Shown here piece by piece: positions 6,660 to 15,515 of a DNA stretch of 38,374 nt. The position numbers and the translations under genes were made by a program. The stretch's first letter is position 1. Each line of letters opens with the position of its first letter. The stretch is taken from the NCBI GenBank assembly GCA_964393615.1, contig CAYMUR010000048.1, forward strand, positions 1 to 38,374. Direction: 5' to 3'. The notes below the pieces were generated by a model. That model made no database searches and was not told the DNA's origin. It saw only the letters and a program-made list of their open reading frames with translations. The stretch is from CAYMUR01 sp964393615. Lineage in GTDB: Bacteria; Planctomycetota; Planctomycetia; Pirellulales; Pirellulaceae.

Positions 6660-8292
6660 ATGACTCCTAATCATTCCGCTACGACTGCCCGTAAACCACC
6701 TAGGTGGCTGGTTGTTGTCCTAGTTGGTTGTGGTGTCATCGATGGGGTTCTTTTTTTGGGAGACCCGGTCGGTGACCACGCGCTTGGAAATGTGTTAGTT
6801 TTGATTACGTCGTTTATTGCGTTTGTGTGTGGGACGGCTTGGTTTTCCACGAGTAGAGGGTATCCGAAATGGATGCGTTATGGGTTGTTAATCAGTATGG
6901 CTGGTGTTGTGGCTGTGGCGGTGGTCACCTTGCGCATTGAACGGCTGAGTGGAACCTTGGTGCCTCAATTGGTCCCCCGCTGGGCTGAAACTCACGATCG
7001 GTTACTTGCTCAGCCAAGTCAATCAGATGTTATTGCCAATTTAGAGAAAACCTCGGTCCACGATTTTCCACAGTTTCTGGGCCAAGAACGGAACCAGTGT
7101 GTGTTGGGCATAAAGCTCGCACGTGACTGGCAGCAGACGCCGCCGCGCGTTGTCTGGTGTAGAGAGATTGGCGCTGGCTGGTCTGGATTTGTGGCGGTCA
7201 ATGGTTTTGCAGTAACCATGGAGCAGCGCGGTGAATTAGAGTTGACAACTTGCTATCAGGTCGAGACTGGAAATGTCGTTTGGTGGCGTGGCGATGAAGT
7301 ACGTTTTTCCGAAGCCCGTTCCAGTGTCGGTCCACGGAGTACCCCTACAATTCATGAGGGCCGGGTTTATACCGTTGGCGCGACCGGAATACTAAGCTGC
7401 TTGCAAGGTCACGATGGCGAGCCCCTTTGGCAACGTAATATTCTAAAAGCTGTTGGGACGACAGCAGAACAGGACACTCAGCTGGTTGCCTGGGGGCGGA
7501 GTAGCTCACCGCTGATCGTGGATGACAAAGTAATTGTGGCAGGAGGAGGGCCTGAGAGTGGACCTCACGTATCGCTCTTAGCATGTGACAAGCGAACGGG
7601 CGAAATCGTCTGGCGTGGTGGCGAACACCAGATTAGCTACAGTTCGCCGCAGCTCGCCAACTTGGACGGTGTGCTACAGATACTAATTGTTAACGAAGCG
7701 ACGGTAAGTGGCCATGATCTCAGTACGGGCGCTACATTGTGGGAAACAGAATGGGACGGTAGCAGCGCTAATAATGCGTCAGCATCTCAGGTGGTGCCGT
7801 TGTCAGACAACCGTCTTTTTCTTTCGAAGGGCTACTATGAAGGGGCGAAGGTGATACGTGTCCTACGTGGTACTGCGGAGGATTGGGCCGTTGTCGATTT
7901 GTGGCACCAGAACCGGTTGCTGAAAACCAAGTTCACAAATATTTGCGTCCGTGAGCATTTTGCTTACGGTCTGAGTGATNNNNNNNNNNAGCCTTTTTCT
8001 TCAAACTCTCGAGATACACGATCAGGTCGGCGACCTGATCGACGGTCAGCGAAAATGGAAACGCGGGCGGTTTGGTCACGGACAGATCCTCCTGGTTGAC
8101 GATCTGCTTCTCGTGCAATCTGAAAAGGGAAAAATAGCACTTGTTTCAGCTAAATCGGATGGATTTGCAAAATTAGGGGAAATGAGGGTTCTGTGTGGTC
8201 AAGCGTGGAACCATCTTTGTCTGTACAATAATTATCTGTTAATGCGAAGTGACGAAGAAGCAGCTTGCTTGGAGCTTCCTGTGCGTGATTAA
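6660..8292 (+). CDS. Membrane-anchored PQQ-like beta-propeller protein, interrupted by an assembly gap
   Basis: The N-terminus has about three hydrophobic segments (WLVVVLVGCGVIDGVLFL, NVLVLITSFIAFVCGTAWF, MRYGLLISMAGVVAVAVVTL). A BamB-like pyrroloquinoline-quinone-type propeller follows: FPQFLGQERN near residue 135, RVVWCREIGAGWSGFVAVNG, TPTIHEGRVYTVGATGILSCLQGHDGEPLWQ, SSSPLIVDDKVIVAGGG. The frame is open to the 10-N gap at 7980. The final blades (LIDGQRKWKRGRFGHGQILL through EEAACLELPV) resume after the gap in another frame, which a wrong gap length explains. Such proteins are usually scaffolding or redox-associated envelope proteins in planctomycetes. Their function is not established. 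The sequence just after the gap (7990-8040) does not fit the propeller and may be chimeric. The start lacks a clear ribosome-binding site. Confidence 0.85.
7980..7989. other. Assembly gap (10 N)
   Basis: Ten undetermined bases fall inside the PQQ-propeller gene. The reading frame differs on the two sides, so the true gap length is unlikely to be 10, or the right flank is mis-joined. Confidence 0.99.
8020..8040. repeat. Near-perfect palindrome (10-bp arms, 1-base centre) next to the gap
   Basis: GATCAGGTCG at 8020-8029 and CGACCTGATC at 8031-8040 are exact reverse complements around one G. Read on the minus strand from 8040 to 7990 it encodes DQVADLIVYLESLKKKA, which looks like the end of a c-type cytochrome. 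Read on the plus strand from 8031 it encodes DLIDGQRKWKRG of the propeller. The palindrome may be the point where two unrelated sequences were joined. Confidence 0.8.
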
Positions 8293-8322
8293 CTAACAGG
8301 ATTGTTCTCCCCGAGATTTGCC

Positions 8323-9519
8323 ATGCCTCTGAAGGTTCCGATCTATCTAGACAACCAATCGACGACGCGAGTCGATCCCCGTGTGGTAGAAGCGATGTTG
8401 CCGTATTTCAGTGAATATTACGGCAATGCCGGAAGCACTAGTCACCAGTTTGGGTGGGATGCAAAAGAAGCCGTCGAAGCATCTCGCCTCACCATTGCAG
8501 AAGCGATTGGTGCCGGGCCCCGTGAAATGGTATTTACTAGTGGTGCTACCGAGAGCAACAATTTGGTAATCCGTGGCCTGGCCGAGCAGCGGCGACGACG
8601 AGGAGATCATATCGTCAGTGTTGCGACGGAACACAAGGCCGTCCTTGACCCGCTTGATCGACTGCGTTCCCGGGGGTTTGACATTACGTTGCTTACGGTG
8701 AAGCCGGATGACAGTCCGCAGGCCGGTCAAGTGATGCCGGATGAGGTTGCTGCCGCAATCCGACCGGATACGGTACTGGTATCGGTGATGCTTGCCAATA
8801 ACGAGATCGGTGTCGTCCAGCCAATCGCCCAAATTGGTCAGATCTGTAAAGAACAGGGGGTTGTGTTTCACACGGATGCAACTCAGGCACTGGGCCAGTG
8901 GCCGCTCGATGTCCAGTCTCTCCATGTCGATTTAATGAGCTTTTCCTCTCATAAAATTTACGGTCCCAAGGGAATTGGGGGCCTTTATGTTCGTCGGACG
9001 AATCCCCAAGTCCGTCTCGTACCGTTAATAGATGGCGGTGGCCAGGAAATGGGTCTACGCAGCGGTACCATCAATGTCCCTGCCTGTGTTGGTTTTGCCA
9101 AAGCGATTGAGATATGTCGCACAGAAATGAATACGGAGCAGCCGCGGTTGTTAGCATTGCGGCAAGCATTATATGATGGTTTTATGGCGGCCATTCCGGA
9201 TGTGCATCTGAACGGTCCCGCATTAGATGACGGCCAAAACCGTCTGGCTGGAAACTTGAACATGCGCTTTTGCCGTGTAGAAGGTGAGTCATTGATGTTG
9301 AGCATTGGTGATGTGGCTGTTTCGAGTGGCAGTGCCTGTACATCAACCAGTCCCGAACCAAGTCATGTATTGCGAGCGTTGGGGCTTAGCGATGACGATA
9401 CCCGCAGCAGTCTGCGGTTTGGAATAGGTAGATTTAACACGGAAAACGAGATCGAATACGTCGTGAAAAAGGTTGCTGACGTGGTCGGGCGCCTGCGGTC
9501 CATGAATCGCTTGATTTAG
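8323..9519 (+). CDS. iscS: Cysteine desulfurase, IscS/NifS type
   Basis: This 398-residue class V PLP aminotransferase-fold enzyme takes sulfur from L-cysteine as a persulfide for Fe-S cluster assembly and other thio-modifications. Visible motifs: YLDNQSTTRVDPRV at residues 8-21, TSGATESNN at 72-80, the catalytic TEHKA His104, the SFSSHKIYGPKGIGG segment with PLP lysine K211, and the mobile-loop SSGSACTSTSPEPSHVLRAL with active Cys339. The long loop after that Cys matches IscS rather than SufS. I start at ATG 8323, close to the family N-terminus; a TTG at 8302 is in frame but adds unrelated residues. An A-type carrier follows after 154 bases with its own likely promoter, so the two may be separately expressed. 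Confidence 0.96.
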   Translation: MPLKVPIYLDNQSTTRVDPRVVEAMLPYFSEYYGNAGSTSHQFGWDAKEAVEASRLTIAEAIGAGPREMVFTSGATESNNLVIRGLAEQRRRRGDHIVSVATEHKAVLDPLDRLRSRGFDITLLTVKPDDSPQAGQVMPDEVAAAIRPDTVLVSVMLANNEIGVVQPIAQIGQICKEQGVVFHTDATQALGQWPLDVQSLHVDLMSFSSHKIYGPKGIGGLYVRRTNPQVRLVPLIDGGGQEMGLRSGTINVPACVGFAKAIEICRTEMNTEQPRLLALRQALYDGFMAAIPDVHLNGPALDDGQNRLAGNLNMRFCRVEGESLMLSIGDVAVSSGSACTSTSPEPSHVLRALGLSDDDTRSSLRFGIGRFNTENEIEYVVKKVADVVGRLRSMNRLI

Positions 9520-9621
9520 GACGGACAAAGGTGGTAACCCCGTTGTCTTCCCTGGGAAATAGTTTTTTTCGAAAAAACGGACTAGTTTTTCTGATAGCGC
9601 TTTCCTTTGGCTACCGAATCG

Positions 9622-9627
9622 TATAAT
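9622..9627 (+). promoter_or_regulatory. Candidate -10 box (TATAAT) for the Fe-S carrier gene
   Basis: A perfect TATAAT lies 46 bases before the ATG of the A-type carrier, giving a leader of about 40 bases. The -35 region at the right distance is weak, so this is a candidate only. A 7-bp A/T hairpin (9562-9578) between the two genes could be a weak terminator of the desulfurase transcript. Confidence 0.45.
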
Positions 9628-9673
9628 CTAGATAAGGGTTGACTCTCAATTTATTCGTTTTGGAGCAAGAAAA

Positions 9674-10006
9674 ATGGCCGTTAGTTTGACCGAAAAAGCT
9701 GCTGGTGAAGTGAAGCGAATCATTGAAGATCAGAAATTCGAAGAAAGCATCGTGCTACGAGTTGGCGTGACTGGTGGTGGTTGCAGCGGTTTTTCCTATG
9801 CATTGAATTTCGATAAAGAATATGACGAAAAAGCAGATTCTCGCTTTGACTGTCACGGCGTTGCGGTCGTTGTGGACCGTAAGAGCGCGCTTTATCTCGA
9901 CGGAACAACCGTTGATTTTCATGATGGCATCGACAAACGTGGATTCACGTTTAACAACCCCAATGCAGTAAAGTCCTGTGGTTGTGGAAGTTCTTTCCAG
10001 GCTTGA
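9674..10006 (+). CDS. A-type iron-sulfur cluster carrier (IscA/ErpA family)
   Basis: This 110-residue HesB/IscA-like protein carries the three invariant cysteines at residues 37 (GGGCSGFSY), 102 and 104 (SCGCGSSF). They bind and hand over an iron-sulfur cluster to target enzymes. Length and layout are canonical. GGAG precedes the ATG by 9 bases. It sits just downstream of a cysteine desulfurase. No scaffold (IscU) or chaperone gene is present in the window, so this is a partial Fe-S locus. IscA, ErpA and SufA cannot be told apart by sequence inspection alone. Confidence 0.95.
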   Translation: MAVSLTEKAAGEVKRIIEDQKFEESIVLRVGVTGGGCSGFSYALNFDKEYDEKADSRFDCHGVAVVVDRKSALYLDGTTVDFHDGIDKRGFTFNNPNAVKSCGCGSSFQA

Positions 10007-10034
10007 GTAGTCGTTGACTTTTGATGAATCTTTC

Positions 10035-10071
10035 ACGCGGTACCGCGTTTCCGGTACCGCGTTTTTTTTTT
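10035..10071 (+). terminator. Rho-independent terminator after the Fe-S carrier
   Basis: An 11-bp perfect stem (ACGCGGTACCG at 10035-10045, CGGTACCGCGT at 10052-10062) with a 6-base loop is followed by a run of about 10 T. This is the strongest intrinsic terminator seen in the window and fits the end of the iscS/carrier unit. Confidence 0.93.
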
Positions 10072-10207
10072 GGGGCTGGGTAGTGTGGGATGTTAGGGAG
10101 GGCGCGGTGGCCGCTCACCCGTTTCCTGATTCGCCATGTTTCCGCTAGAATCTCACCTGAGAAGTTTATTCCCGTTTGATATTTCCTGCGAATTGAGGTC
10201 AATCGTT

Positions 10208-11452
10208 TTGTCTGAACACGAAAAAGTTCATATTGTTGGAATTGGGGATGACGGTCTGGAAGGAGCAACGGCTGCCGCACGCACGGTTCTGGACCAAGCT
10301 GACCTCATTATTGGTACGGAAAATTCATTGGAGTTGGTTCGTGATGTAAAGGCGGAAAAACTTGTCGTAGGAACAGACTTTTCAATGATTCCAGAGCAGA
10401 TAACCGAGCATGCTGGCCAGCGCATCGCGGTGCTTGCCATGGGAGACCCATTGTTTTATGGAGTCGCCAGATTTCTGTGTGATCAATGTGGCAAGGATCG
10501 TTTTGAAGTGGTACCCCACGTCAGTTCTATGCAGCTCGCTTTTGCGAGGGTGAAGGAAAGCTGGGAAGAAGCGTACTTAACTGACCTGGCCAATCAACAT
10601 CTTGATCATGTGGTAGAGCGAATACGTACCACCGAAAAAGCGGGGGTGTTCACCACCGAATCGGTCCCGCCCGCTTCAGTCGCCCAGGCTCTCCTTCATC
10701 GTGGCATTGATTATTTTTCTGTCTACATTTGTGAAAATCTTGGCTCGCCTGACGAGCGAGTAACACATGCGGAATTACAGGAGGTAGCGGAACAGCAATT
10801 TTCCGCACTGAACGTAATGATCCTGGTGCGGGAACCGAATGCACCGGACCGACCAGTGGAAATGATCGGACATCGCTTGTTTGGCAATCCCGATGAGGCG
10901 TTCTTGCAGTCCCAGCCGAAACGTGGCTTGCTGACTCCTGCCGAAGTCCGTGCGATTGCACTGGCGGCACTTGATCTAGGGCCGACAAGCACTGTTTGGG
11001 ACGTAGGGGCTGGGAGTGGAGCTGTGGCGATTGAGTCTGCCCAGTTAGCAAAAAATGGACGCGTCTATGCGATCGAAATGGACCCTGAGGATCACCAATT
11101 GATTATTGCCAACGCTGAACGTTTTGGGGTTGCGAATCTAGTACCCATACTTGGAGAAGCGCCTCATGCTTGGGAGCAGTTACCCGATCCAGACGCCATT
11201 TTTGTGGGAGGCGCCGGGCGTAGTGTCGGGGGTATTGTCGAGCAGGCTTACCCTAGATTGCACGTTGGTGGCCGTTTAGTAGCAAATGTCGGTAGCGTCG
11301 AAAATCTCTCTACTGTCAAGCAGTTATTGCGGGAACTGGGCGTGGATTGCCAGGTCTGGATGGTGAATATTGCTCACGGCACAGACCAATTAGAACGTAT
11401 TCGATTCGAGGCTCTCAATCCAACTTTCCTAATACGTGTCGTCAAAAACTAA
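10208..11452 (+). CDS. cobL: Precorrin-6Y C5,15-methyltransferase (decarboxylating), CobL (CbiE-CbiT fusion)
   Basis: This bifunctional corrin-ring enzyme methylates C5 and C15 of precorrin-6Y and removes the acetate side-chain carboxyl, giving precorrin-8 in cobalamin synthesis. The N-terminal half is a tetrapyrrole methylase (CbiE): VHIVGIGDDGLEG, DLIIGTENSLELV and VLAMGDPLFYGVARFL. The C-terminal half is a CbiT Rossmann methyltransferase starting at RGLLTPAEVRAIALAAL, with TVWDVGAGSGAVAIESA as the SAM-binding loop and DAIFVGGAGRS. An ATG 24 codons upstream (10136) is possible, but TTG at 10208 has TTGAGGT 8 bases before it and matches the family N-terminus. No other cobalamin genes are in the window, so it is isolated here. 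Confidence 0.93.
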   Translation: MSEHEKVHIVGIGDDGLEGATAAARTVLDQADLIIGTENSLELVRDVKAEKLVVGTDFSMIPEQITEHAGQRIAVLAMGDPLFYGVARFLCDQCGKDRFEVVPHVSSMQLAFARVKESWEEAYLTDLANQHLDHVVERIRTTEKAGVFTTESVPPASVAQALLHRGIDYFSVYICENLGSPDERVTHAELQEVAEQQFSALNVMILVREPNAPDRPVEMIGHRLFGNPDEAFLQSQPKRGLLTPAEVRAIALAALDLGPTSTVWDVGAGSGAVAIESAQLAKNGRVYAIEMDPEDHQLIIANAERFGVANLVPILGEAPHAWEQLPDPDAIFVGGAGRSVGGIVEQAYPRLHVGGRLVANVGSVENLSTVKQLLRELGVDCQVWMVNIAHGTDQLERIRFEALNPTFLIRVVKN

Positions 11453-11513
11453 GGCAACTAGTGATCGTTGCGGACTGGTGTGGCTCAGGACCCAGTCGTG
11501 GATGCCTATTGTT

Positions 11514-12314
11514 TTATTCACTTACTAGTACTGAGCCTGCATGGAATTCTTGAAGGCCTGATTCATTTTCAATCAGAAGTGCGCCCTGCTCATTGACACC
11601 ACGGCACAGCCCTCTCACTTGTTGCTGGCCGATTTGTAATGTCACCGTGTGACCTTCGAGGAGGCAATCGGGTTGCCAACGACGTGAAATCGACAATTGT
11701 TTATTGGCGAGTTGGTGATAATGCGTAATCATGCGGTTAATAGAATTTACCAGCAATGTTGATAGATTCGACCTTGATTGTGTTGTGTTAAAAATCGATG
11801 TTGCTTGGTCACGAAGGAGTGGTGGCGCGTCCTCCATGCAACTGTTGACATTGATCCCGGCCCCAACAACTAGCAGTCCGGAATTGCTGGCAATTGGTTC
11901 TAGCAACAGGCCCGCTACTTTACGCCCACTCAGAAAGATGTCGTTAGGCCATTTCAGTTTTGGGTGACATGCTGGCTGCGTATCCCGCATTCCGGCCTGC
12001 AAGGCCAAGGCAGTTGCCAGTGAAATCTGTGGAAAGTCACGTGGTGAGAGCCTGTACTCACGAACATCAAAGAGAACAGAAAAAGTGAGCGTACCTGGTA
12101 GGGACCACCAGCGATTTGTGGCACGGCCCCTGCCCTCGGTTTGATGTTGGGCCAGCACCAACAATGGACAAGGCTGTGGCGCATTGTTTGCCAGTTCCAA
12201 CGCACGGTCGTTGGTTGATTTCAACTCAGGGAAATATTCCATTCGCTGAATCGGTGTATTGGTGCGAACCTGTGCCAGATCCTCTGCCGTAAATGTGTAC
12301 CAAGATTTACTCAT
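11514..12314 (-). CDS. birA: Biotin--[acetyl-CoA-carboxylase] ligase, monofunctional
   Basis: This 266-residue biotin protein ligase makes biotinyl-5'-AMP and attaches biotin to the carboxyl-carrier lysine of acetyl-CoA carboxylase. The signature TEGRGRATNRWWS (biotin/ATP-binding glycine loop) is near residue 60. KLKWPNDIFLSGRKVAGLLLE follows, with the catalytic lysine of the KWPND motif, then VVGAGINVN, and a C-terminal SH3-like domain beginning near GHTVTLQIG. The N-terminal helix-turn-helix of the E. coli repressor form is absent, so it should not regulate transcription. It converges on cobL with 61 bases between the stops. Confidence 0.95.
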   Translation of the reverse strand: MSKSWYTFTAEDLAQVRTNTPIQRMEYFPELKSTNDRALELANNAPQPCPLLVLAQHQTEGRGRATNRWWSLPGTLTFSVLFDVREYRLSPRDFPQISLATALALQAGMRDTQPACHPKLKWPNDIFLSGRKVAGLLLEPIASNSGLLVVGAGINVNSCMEDAPPLLRDQATSIFNTTQSRSNLSTLLVNSINRMITHYHQLANKQLSISRRWQPDCLLEGHTVTLQIGQQQVRGLCRGVNEQGALLIENESGLQEFHAGSVLVSE

Positions 12315-12426
12315 CCAGCCAGTCTCGAGGGGAATGGTTTTTCGGCAAATCGCATAGTATTTGACGATGAACAGCCAGGTACCAGGCAGTGGTTTGGAGG
12401 ATACCAGGGGGAAATGAAATAATGAC

Positions 12427-13347
12427 TCAAGGCAATGTAACCGACCGTTCCAGTGAAAGCACGACTGCCAGTCCGTCCCCTTGATTCACTCGGGGGAATG
12501 TACGCAATGTGAGAATAAGCCCTGCTTCTTCAGTGACTACTTCATAAGACTGATCTCCCAGTGTATTGCATACCGTTCCCAGGCGGTCGCCGACTTCTAC
12601 TTTTTGACCGAGGATGACATCTGTGGCAAAGTAACCATCGCAAGGCGCAGGGTTCTGGATTTGCATGTAACCGGCCAGGGGACGTGTGTCTTCGACGAGG
12701 TGCACGATCTGGGAAGGTGGAGTGGGACGCTGTAGCATTTCTAATTCTGCCATTACGTTCAGGCATCCGGCGACATAGCTTGTGACTCCTTTTGGATCAC
12801 ACGTGGCCGACCCCATGTATTCGGCATAAATGGCGGGCACATTGCAGTCGCGGGCCACCGATAAAGAACGGCCATCCAATTTAGAACCGGTTCCCCACAC
12901 AATGGGCAAGTTGAATGCTCTTGCCATACGACGCTGTTTGTCGAGAATATCTGGGTCAGAATGTAACGAATATCCCGCGAGAGGGCTTACCGCAAGTGTC
13001 GTCCCGCCCGTGTGCAAGTCGATATAATAATCAGCCTGTTGGATTAATTGGGTCAGGGCCCAGGCTGTCCGTTCGGTGATGGATCCGTCCACTTGGCCAG
13101 GACAGACTCTCGCCAAATCGAGTCCATCTGCGCCGCAACGATGCTGTTGTTGAAAAGCTGATTCGTTCACTACTGGGACGAGTGTCAGTCGACCATTTAG
13201 TTCTGCCGTATTCATACCACCGGCCAGTTTGCGAATGGCTACCATTGGCTCAAATTCATCACCATGGACACCTCCCGTGATCAACAGGTGCGGCCCGGGA
13301 TTTTTTCCTGTGAATGTCTTCTGAAAAAGCTGGATCGCTTTGACCAT
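12427..13347 (-). CDS. Succinylglutamate desuccinylase/aspartoacylase (AstE/AspA) family zinc hydrolase
   Basis: This 306-residue protein has the M14-like zinc carboxypeptidase fold. The first ligand pair is in GGVHGDEFEPM near residue 27, the third ligand in YYIDLHTGGTTLAV near 112, and a catalytic Glu probably lies in AIYAEYMGS. A C-terminal beta domain has GYMQIQNPAPCDGYF. Family members cleave amide bonds of N-acylated amino acids or small peptides. Substrate is unknown; no arginine-succinyltransferase pathway genes are nearby. The upstream AAGGA is about 12 bases from the ATG. It is followed on the same strand, after 112 bases, by birA. Confidence 0.88.
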   Translation of the reverse strand: MVKAIQLFQKTFTGKNPGPHLLITGGVHGDEFEPMVAIRKLAGGMNTAELNGRLTLVPVVNESAFQQQHRCGADGLDLARVCPGQVDGSITERTAWALTQLIQQADYYIDLHTGGTTLAVSPLAGYSLHSDPDILDKQRRMARAFNLPIVWGTGSKLDGRSLSVARDCNVPAIYAEYMGSATCDPKGVTSYVAGCLNVMAELEMLQRPTPPSQIVHLVEDTRPLAGYMQIQNPAPCDGYFATDVILGQKVEVGDRLGTVCNTLGDQSYEVVTEEAGLILTLRTFPRVNQGDGLAVVLSLERSVTLP

Positions 13348-13417
13348 AGGGAGGGGGTCCTTTGTAGCGAGGTACGGGGCATTATCAAAATGGGAGGCAG
13401 TTTTCTGAAGTCTTGTT

Positions 13418-14296
13418 TTACACTTTTTTCAACCAGGAAGACACGGCCTGCCAAAGTTCAGTTCTTCGCTGGGTATATTGGTGATCTGCTCCTTCGACCA
13501 TCGAAAATGTAAGGTGCTCAAAATCGTCTGCCAATTGTGCGATTTTTGGGGAAAGGCCCCGAAAGGCGAGCATCGTATCGGCTTCTCTAGTCCCGATGAG
13601 GATCAAGGTAGGTACTGTTACCTGTGGAATGTGCGACAGAATATCGAGCTGCCCTGCGGGACCGTATTTTTGCAAGAACGTTCGCGCCGATATCAAAAGG
13701 GGGACCGGAAAGTGTATGTCTAACAACGCCTCTGGATTTCCTTCTTGCATGTGACGTTTTGCTAGTGCCAGGTTGGACTGGAAGGAACCACTGGCGTCTG
13801 CGTCGAGGAAATCAGTCAAGGAGAACCTTGGTGGAGATGCCGCAATGACACAATGTACCTGTACCGCCTGGCACGTTGCCAGATAGTAAATGGACTTTGC
13901 AGCACCCAGGCTGTGGCCCCACAGGCCAATGCGACGGTAGCCCGCCGTATGTGCGAATGCAACCCAGGCCTCAAAATCACAACGAACCGCATCCATATCT
14001 TCGAATGCAGCACCCACACGTATCGCTTTCTGACGTTGTCCAGGCTGGCGAACGACAGCCCGGCTGACGAGGTCGTGGCCACGATTGTTGACTCTTAGTA
14101 CCGCGCAGCCATTTTCGAGTAAAGGGTCACAGTAGTCGTCGAAAAGGCTCGGCTGATAGAAATTCTCTCCGACACCATGATGGAGGATCATTGCATCCAC
14201 ACCCCATGTCGAAACGGTTTCGGCCGTCGGGCGACGTAAGGTACCATCAAGCCGAATACCGTCTTCCGTCTCGACGTGTACTAGATCTACAAGCAT
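13418..14296 (-). CDS. Alpha/beta hydrolase (serine esterase/aminopeptidase-like)
   Basis: This 292-residue cytoplasmic hydrolase begins at LVDLVHVETEDGIRLDGTL. The oxyanion region follows (AMILHHGVGENFY), then the nucleophile elbow GLWGHSLGAAKS (Ser of GHSLG). The acid is probably in TLILIGTREAD, and the catalytic His is in VEGADHQYTQR near the end. The open frame runs 45 codons further upstream, but the family N-terminus and Met at 14296 argue for the short form. The ribosome-binding site is weak. It lies 70 bases upstream of the AstE/AspA-like gene on the same strand, so the two hydrolases may be coexpressed. Substrate is unknown. Confidence 0.88.
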   Translation of the reverse strand: MLVDLVHVETEDGIRLDGTLRRPTAETVSTWGVDAMILHHGVGENFYQPSLFDDYCDPLLENGCAVLRVNNRGHDLVSRAVVRQPGQRQKAIRVGAAFEDMDAVRCDFEAWVAFAHTAGYRRIGLWGHSLGAAKSIYYLATCQAVQVHCVIAASPPRFSLTDFLDADASGSFQSNLALAKRHMQEGNPEALLDIHFPVPLLISARTFLQKYGPAGQLDILSHIPQVTVPTLILIGTREADTMLAFRGLSPKIAQLADDFEHLTFSMVEGADHQYTQRRTELWQAVSSWLKKV

Positions 14297-14778
14297 TGTC
14301 ACTCTCACTAGATGCAGGAAATATGTCGTACTATTTATTTTTAAGATTCTGCTGGGGGCAGGTTGAAATGGTAAACTGTGAGTGTGGGTAACGGGCTGAA
14401 AATTATATTCTGGTAGAGCGGAGTGGGACAATGAATTGATTGTGAATCGTTGCCATTGTACGCCGCAAGGCTTATTCGTTGTCTCCGTGTCTTTTGCTGG
14501 CTAATGCTTTATTGTTCGGTACCTAACCGTTGAAAGATTGACGTGCTGTTTCGACTGGTTTTTGGCTGTCCCGATAAATAAGGTGTTAGGCAGAAAAGAG
14601 GCAAAACACCAATTTTTCAGAGACGCTGTGCCGTGTTTGGGTCGTGTTAGCCCAGCAACTGCTTCGACTTGGTTTGGTCGTTAGGGTTTAGGCTACAATG
14701 GTTCGCATGAGAGCGTCAATACATGCGAAAGACCAGGCAAAGAGGCACAGATTTTCCTGCAAAATCCTGGCAGCGTAA
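14297..14778. other. Divergent spacer with no recognised gene
   Basis: About 480 bases between the hydrolase and the broken redoxin gene hold no coding region I can support. A TACAAT at 14694-14699 with TTGGTT 19 bases upstream is a weak promoter candidate for the pseudogene. Confidence 0.45.
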
Positions 14779-15481
14779 ATGACTGGAATCTTAAGTGTGA
14801 CCAGTGGAGGTTCGCACGCTGAGCTGGTTCCTTTCGACCAGCCGACCTCTACTATCCGGGCCGATTCGGAGCTTCATTGGCTAAATTTGGACGGCCAGCC
14901 AGTAGCATGGTGCCGCGAAAGGGAGTTGCAAGCGACCGTGTTTTTTCGCCCGTACGGACTGTCCCATTTCAAATCGCTATGCGCCAGAAGTGATTTGTCT
15001 ATACGAAGAATTTAATAGCTAGGGGTGGATTTTATCTGGTCTACGTTGAGCCGAACGTATCTGCATAAATACACTTACCCTTGCCATGTACTACGCGACC
15101 CACATCACGAATGGGTGCGGCAGGTGGGCGCGACGGTGACTCCAGAAGCAGCCTTGTTTGATGGGCAGCAGCACGTGATCTACGGTGGACGCATCGATGG
15201 TCGATACGTTGATTTCGGGAAATAATCGTTCGACCGTGATGAAACATGATTTAGCAGATGCGAGTCAGGCCATTTTGTCTGGTACTACCATTGCCGAACC
15301 ATTTACCGAAGCGGTAGGGTGTTACATCAGTGACTTGACGTACTGGTCCAATTGTGGTGCCCGGCAAACACCGCTGCAAACCGTCGATTTGCCAGTTTGG
15401 TGGTGCCAAAGCGACTTGCCTCAAAGCACGCCGATTTTCAGCGGAGATTGTTCACTGCCGTTGTCTATGCTCTACAACTAA
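14779..15481 (+). pseudogene. Frameshifted redoxin (AhpC/TSA-like) domain gene
   Basis: Pieces of one redoxin-type protein lie in order but in different frames. Frame 1 opens MTGILSV and reaches QATVFF near 14945. Frame 2 gives ARTDCPISNRYAPEV and LYEEF up to a stop at 15018. Frame 0 gives GGFYLVYVEPNVSA to a stop at 15066. Frame 1 then gives HVLRDPHHEWVRQVGATVTPEAAL and GRIDGRYVDFGK to a stop at 15225. Frame 2 continues from 15200 with MKHDLADASQAILSG and AVGCYISDL. At least four frame changes are needed. The pieces match the planctomycete redoxin family in which peroxiredoxin-like CP-x-S is followed by TPEA and GRIDDRYVDFG. The rest of the window shows no such damage, so decay is more likely than sequencing error. 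Confidence 0.85.
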
Positions 15482-15515
15482 CTTTAACGGATTGCTTCAA
15501 TAGGGAGATAAGAGA

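Noticed and set aside
6342..6674. 110-codon minus-strand frame between DUF1571 and the propeller gene
   Set aside because: It overlaps the next gene start, has chance-like Pro/Arg/His composition and matches nothing I know.
11453..11513. GACTGG/CCAGTC inverted repeat between convergent cobL and birA as a terminator
   Set aside because: The stem is only 6 bp with a 14-base loop, and no T-run follows on either strand.
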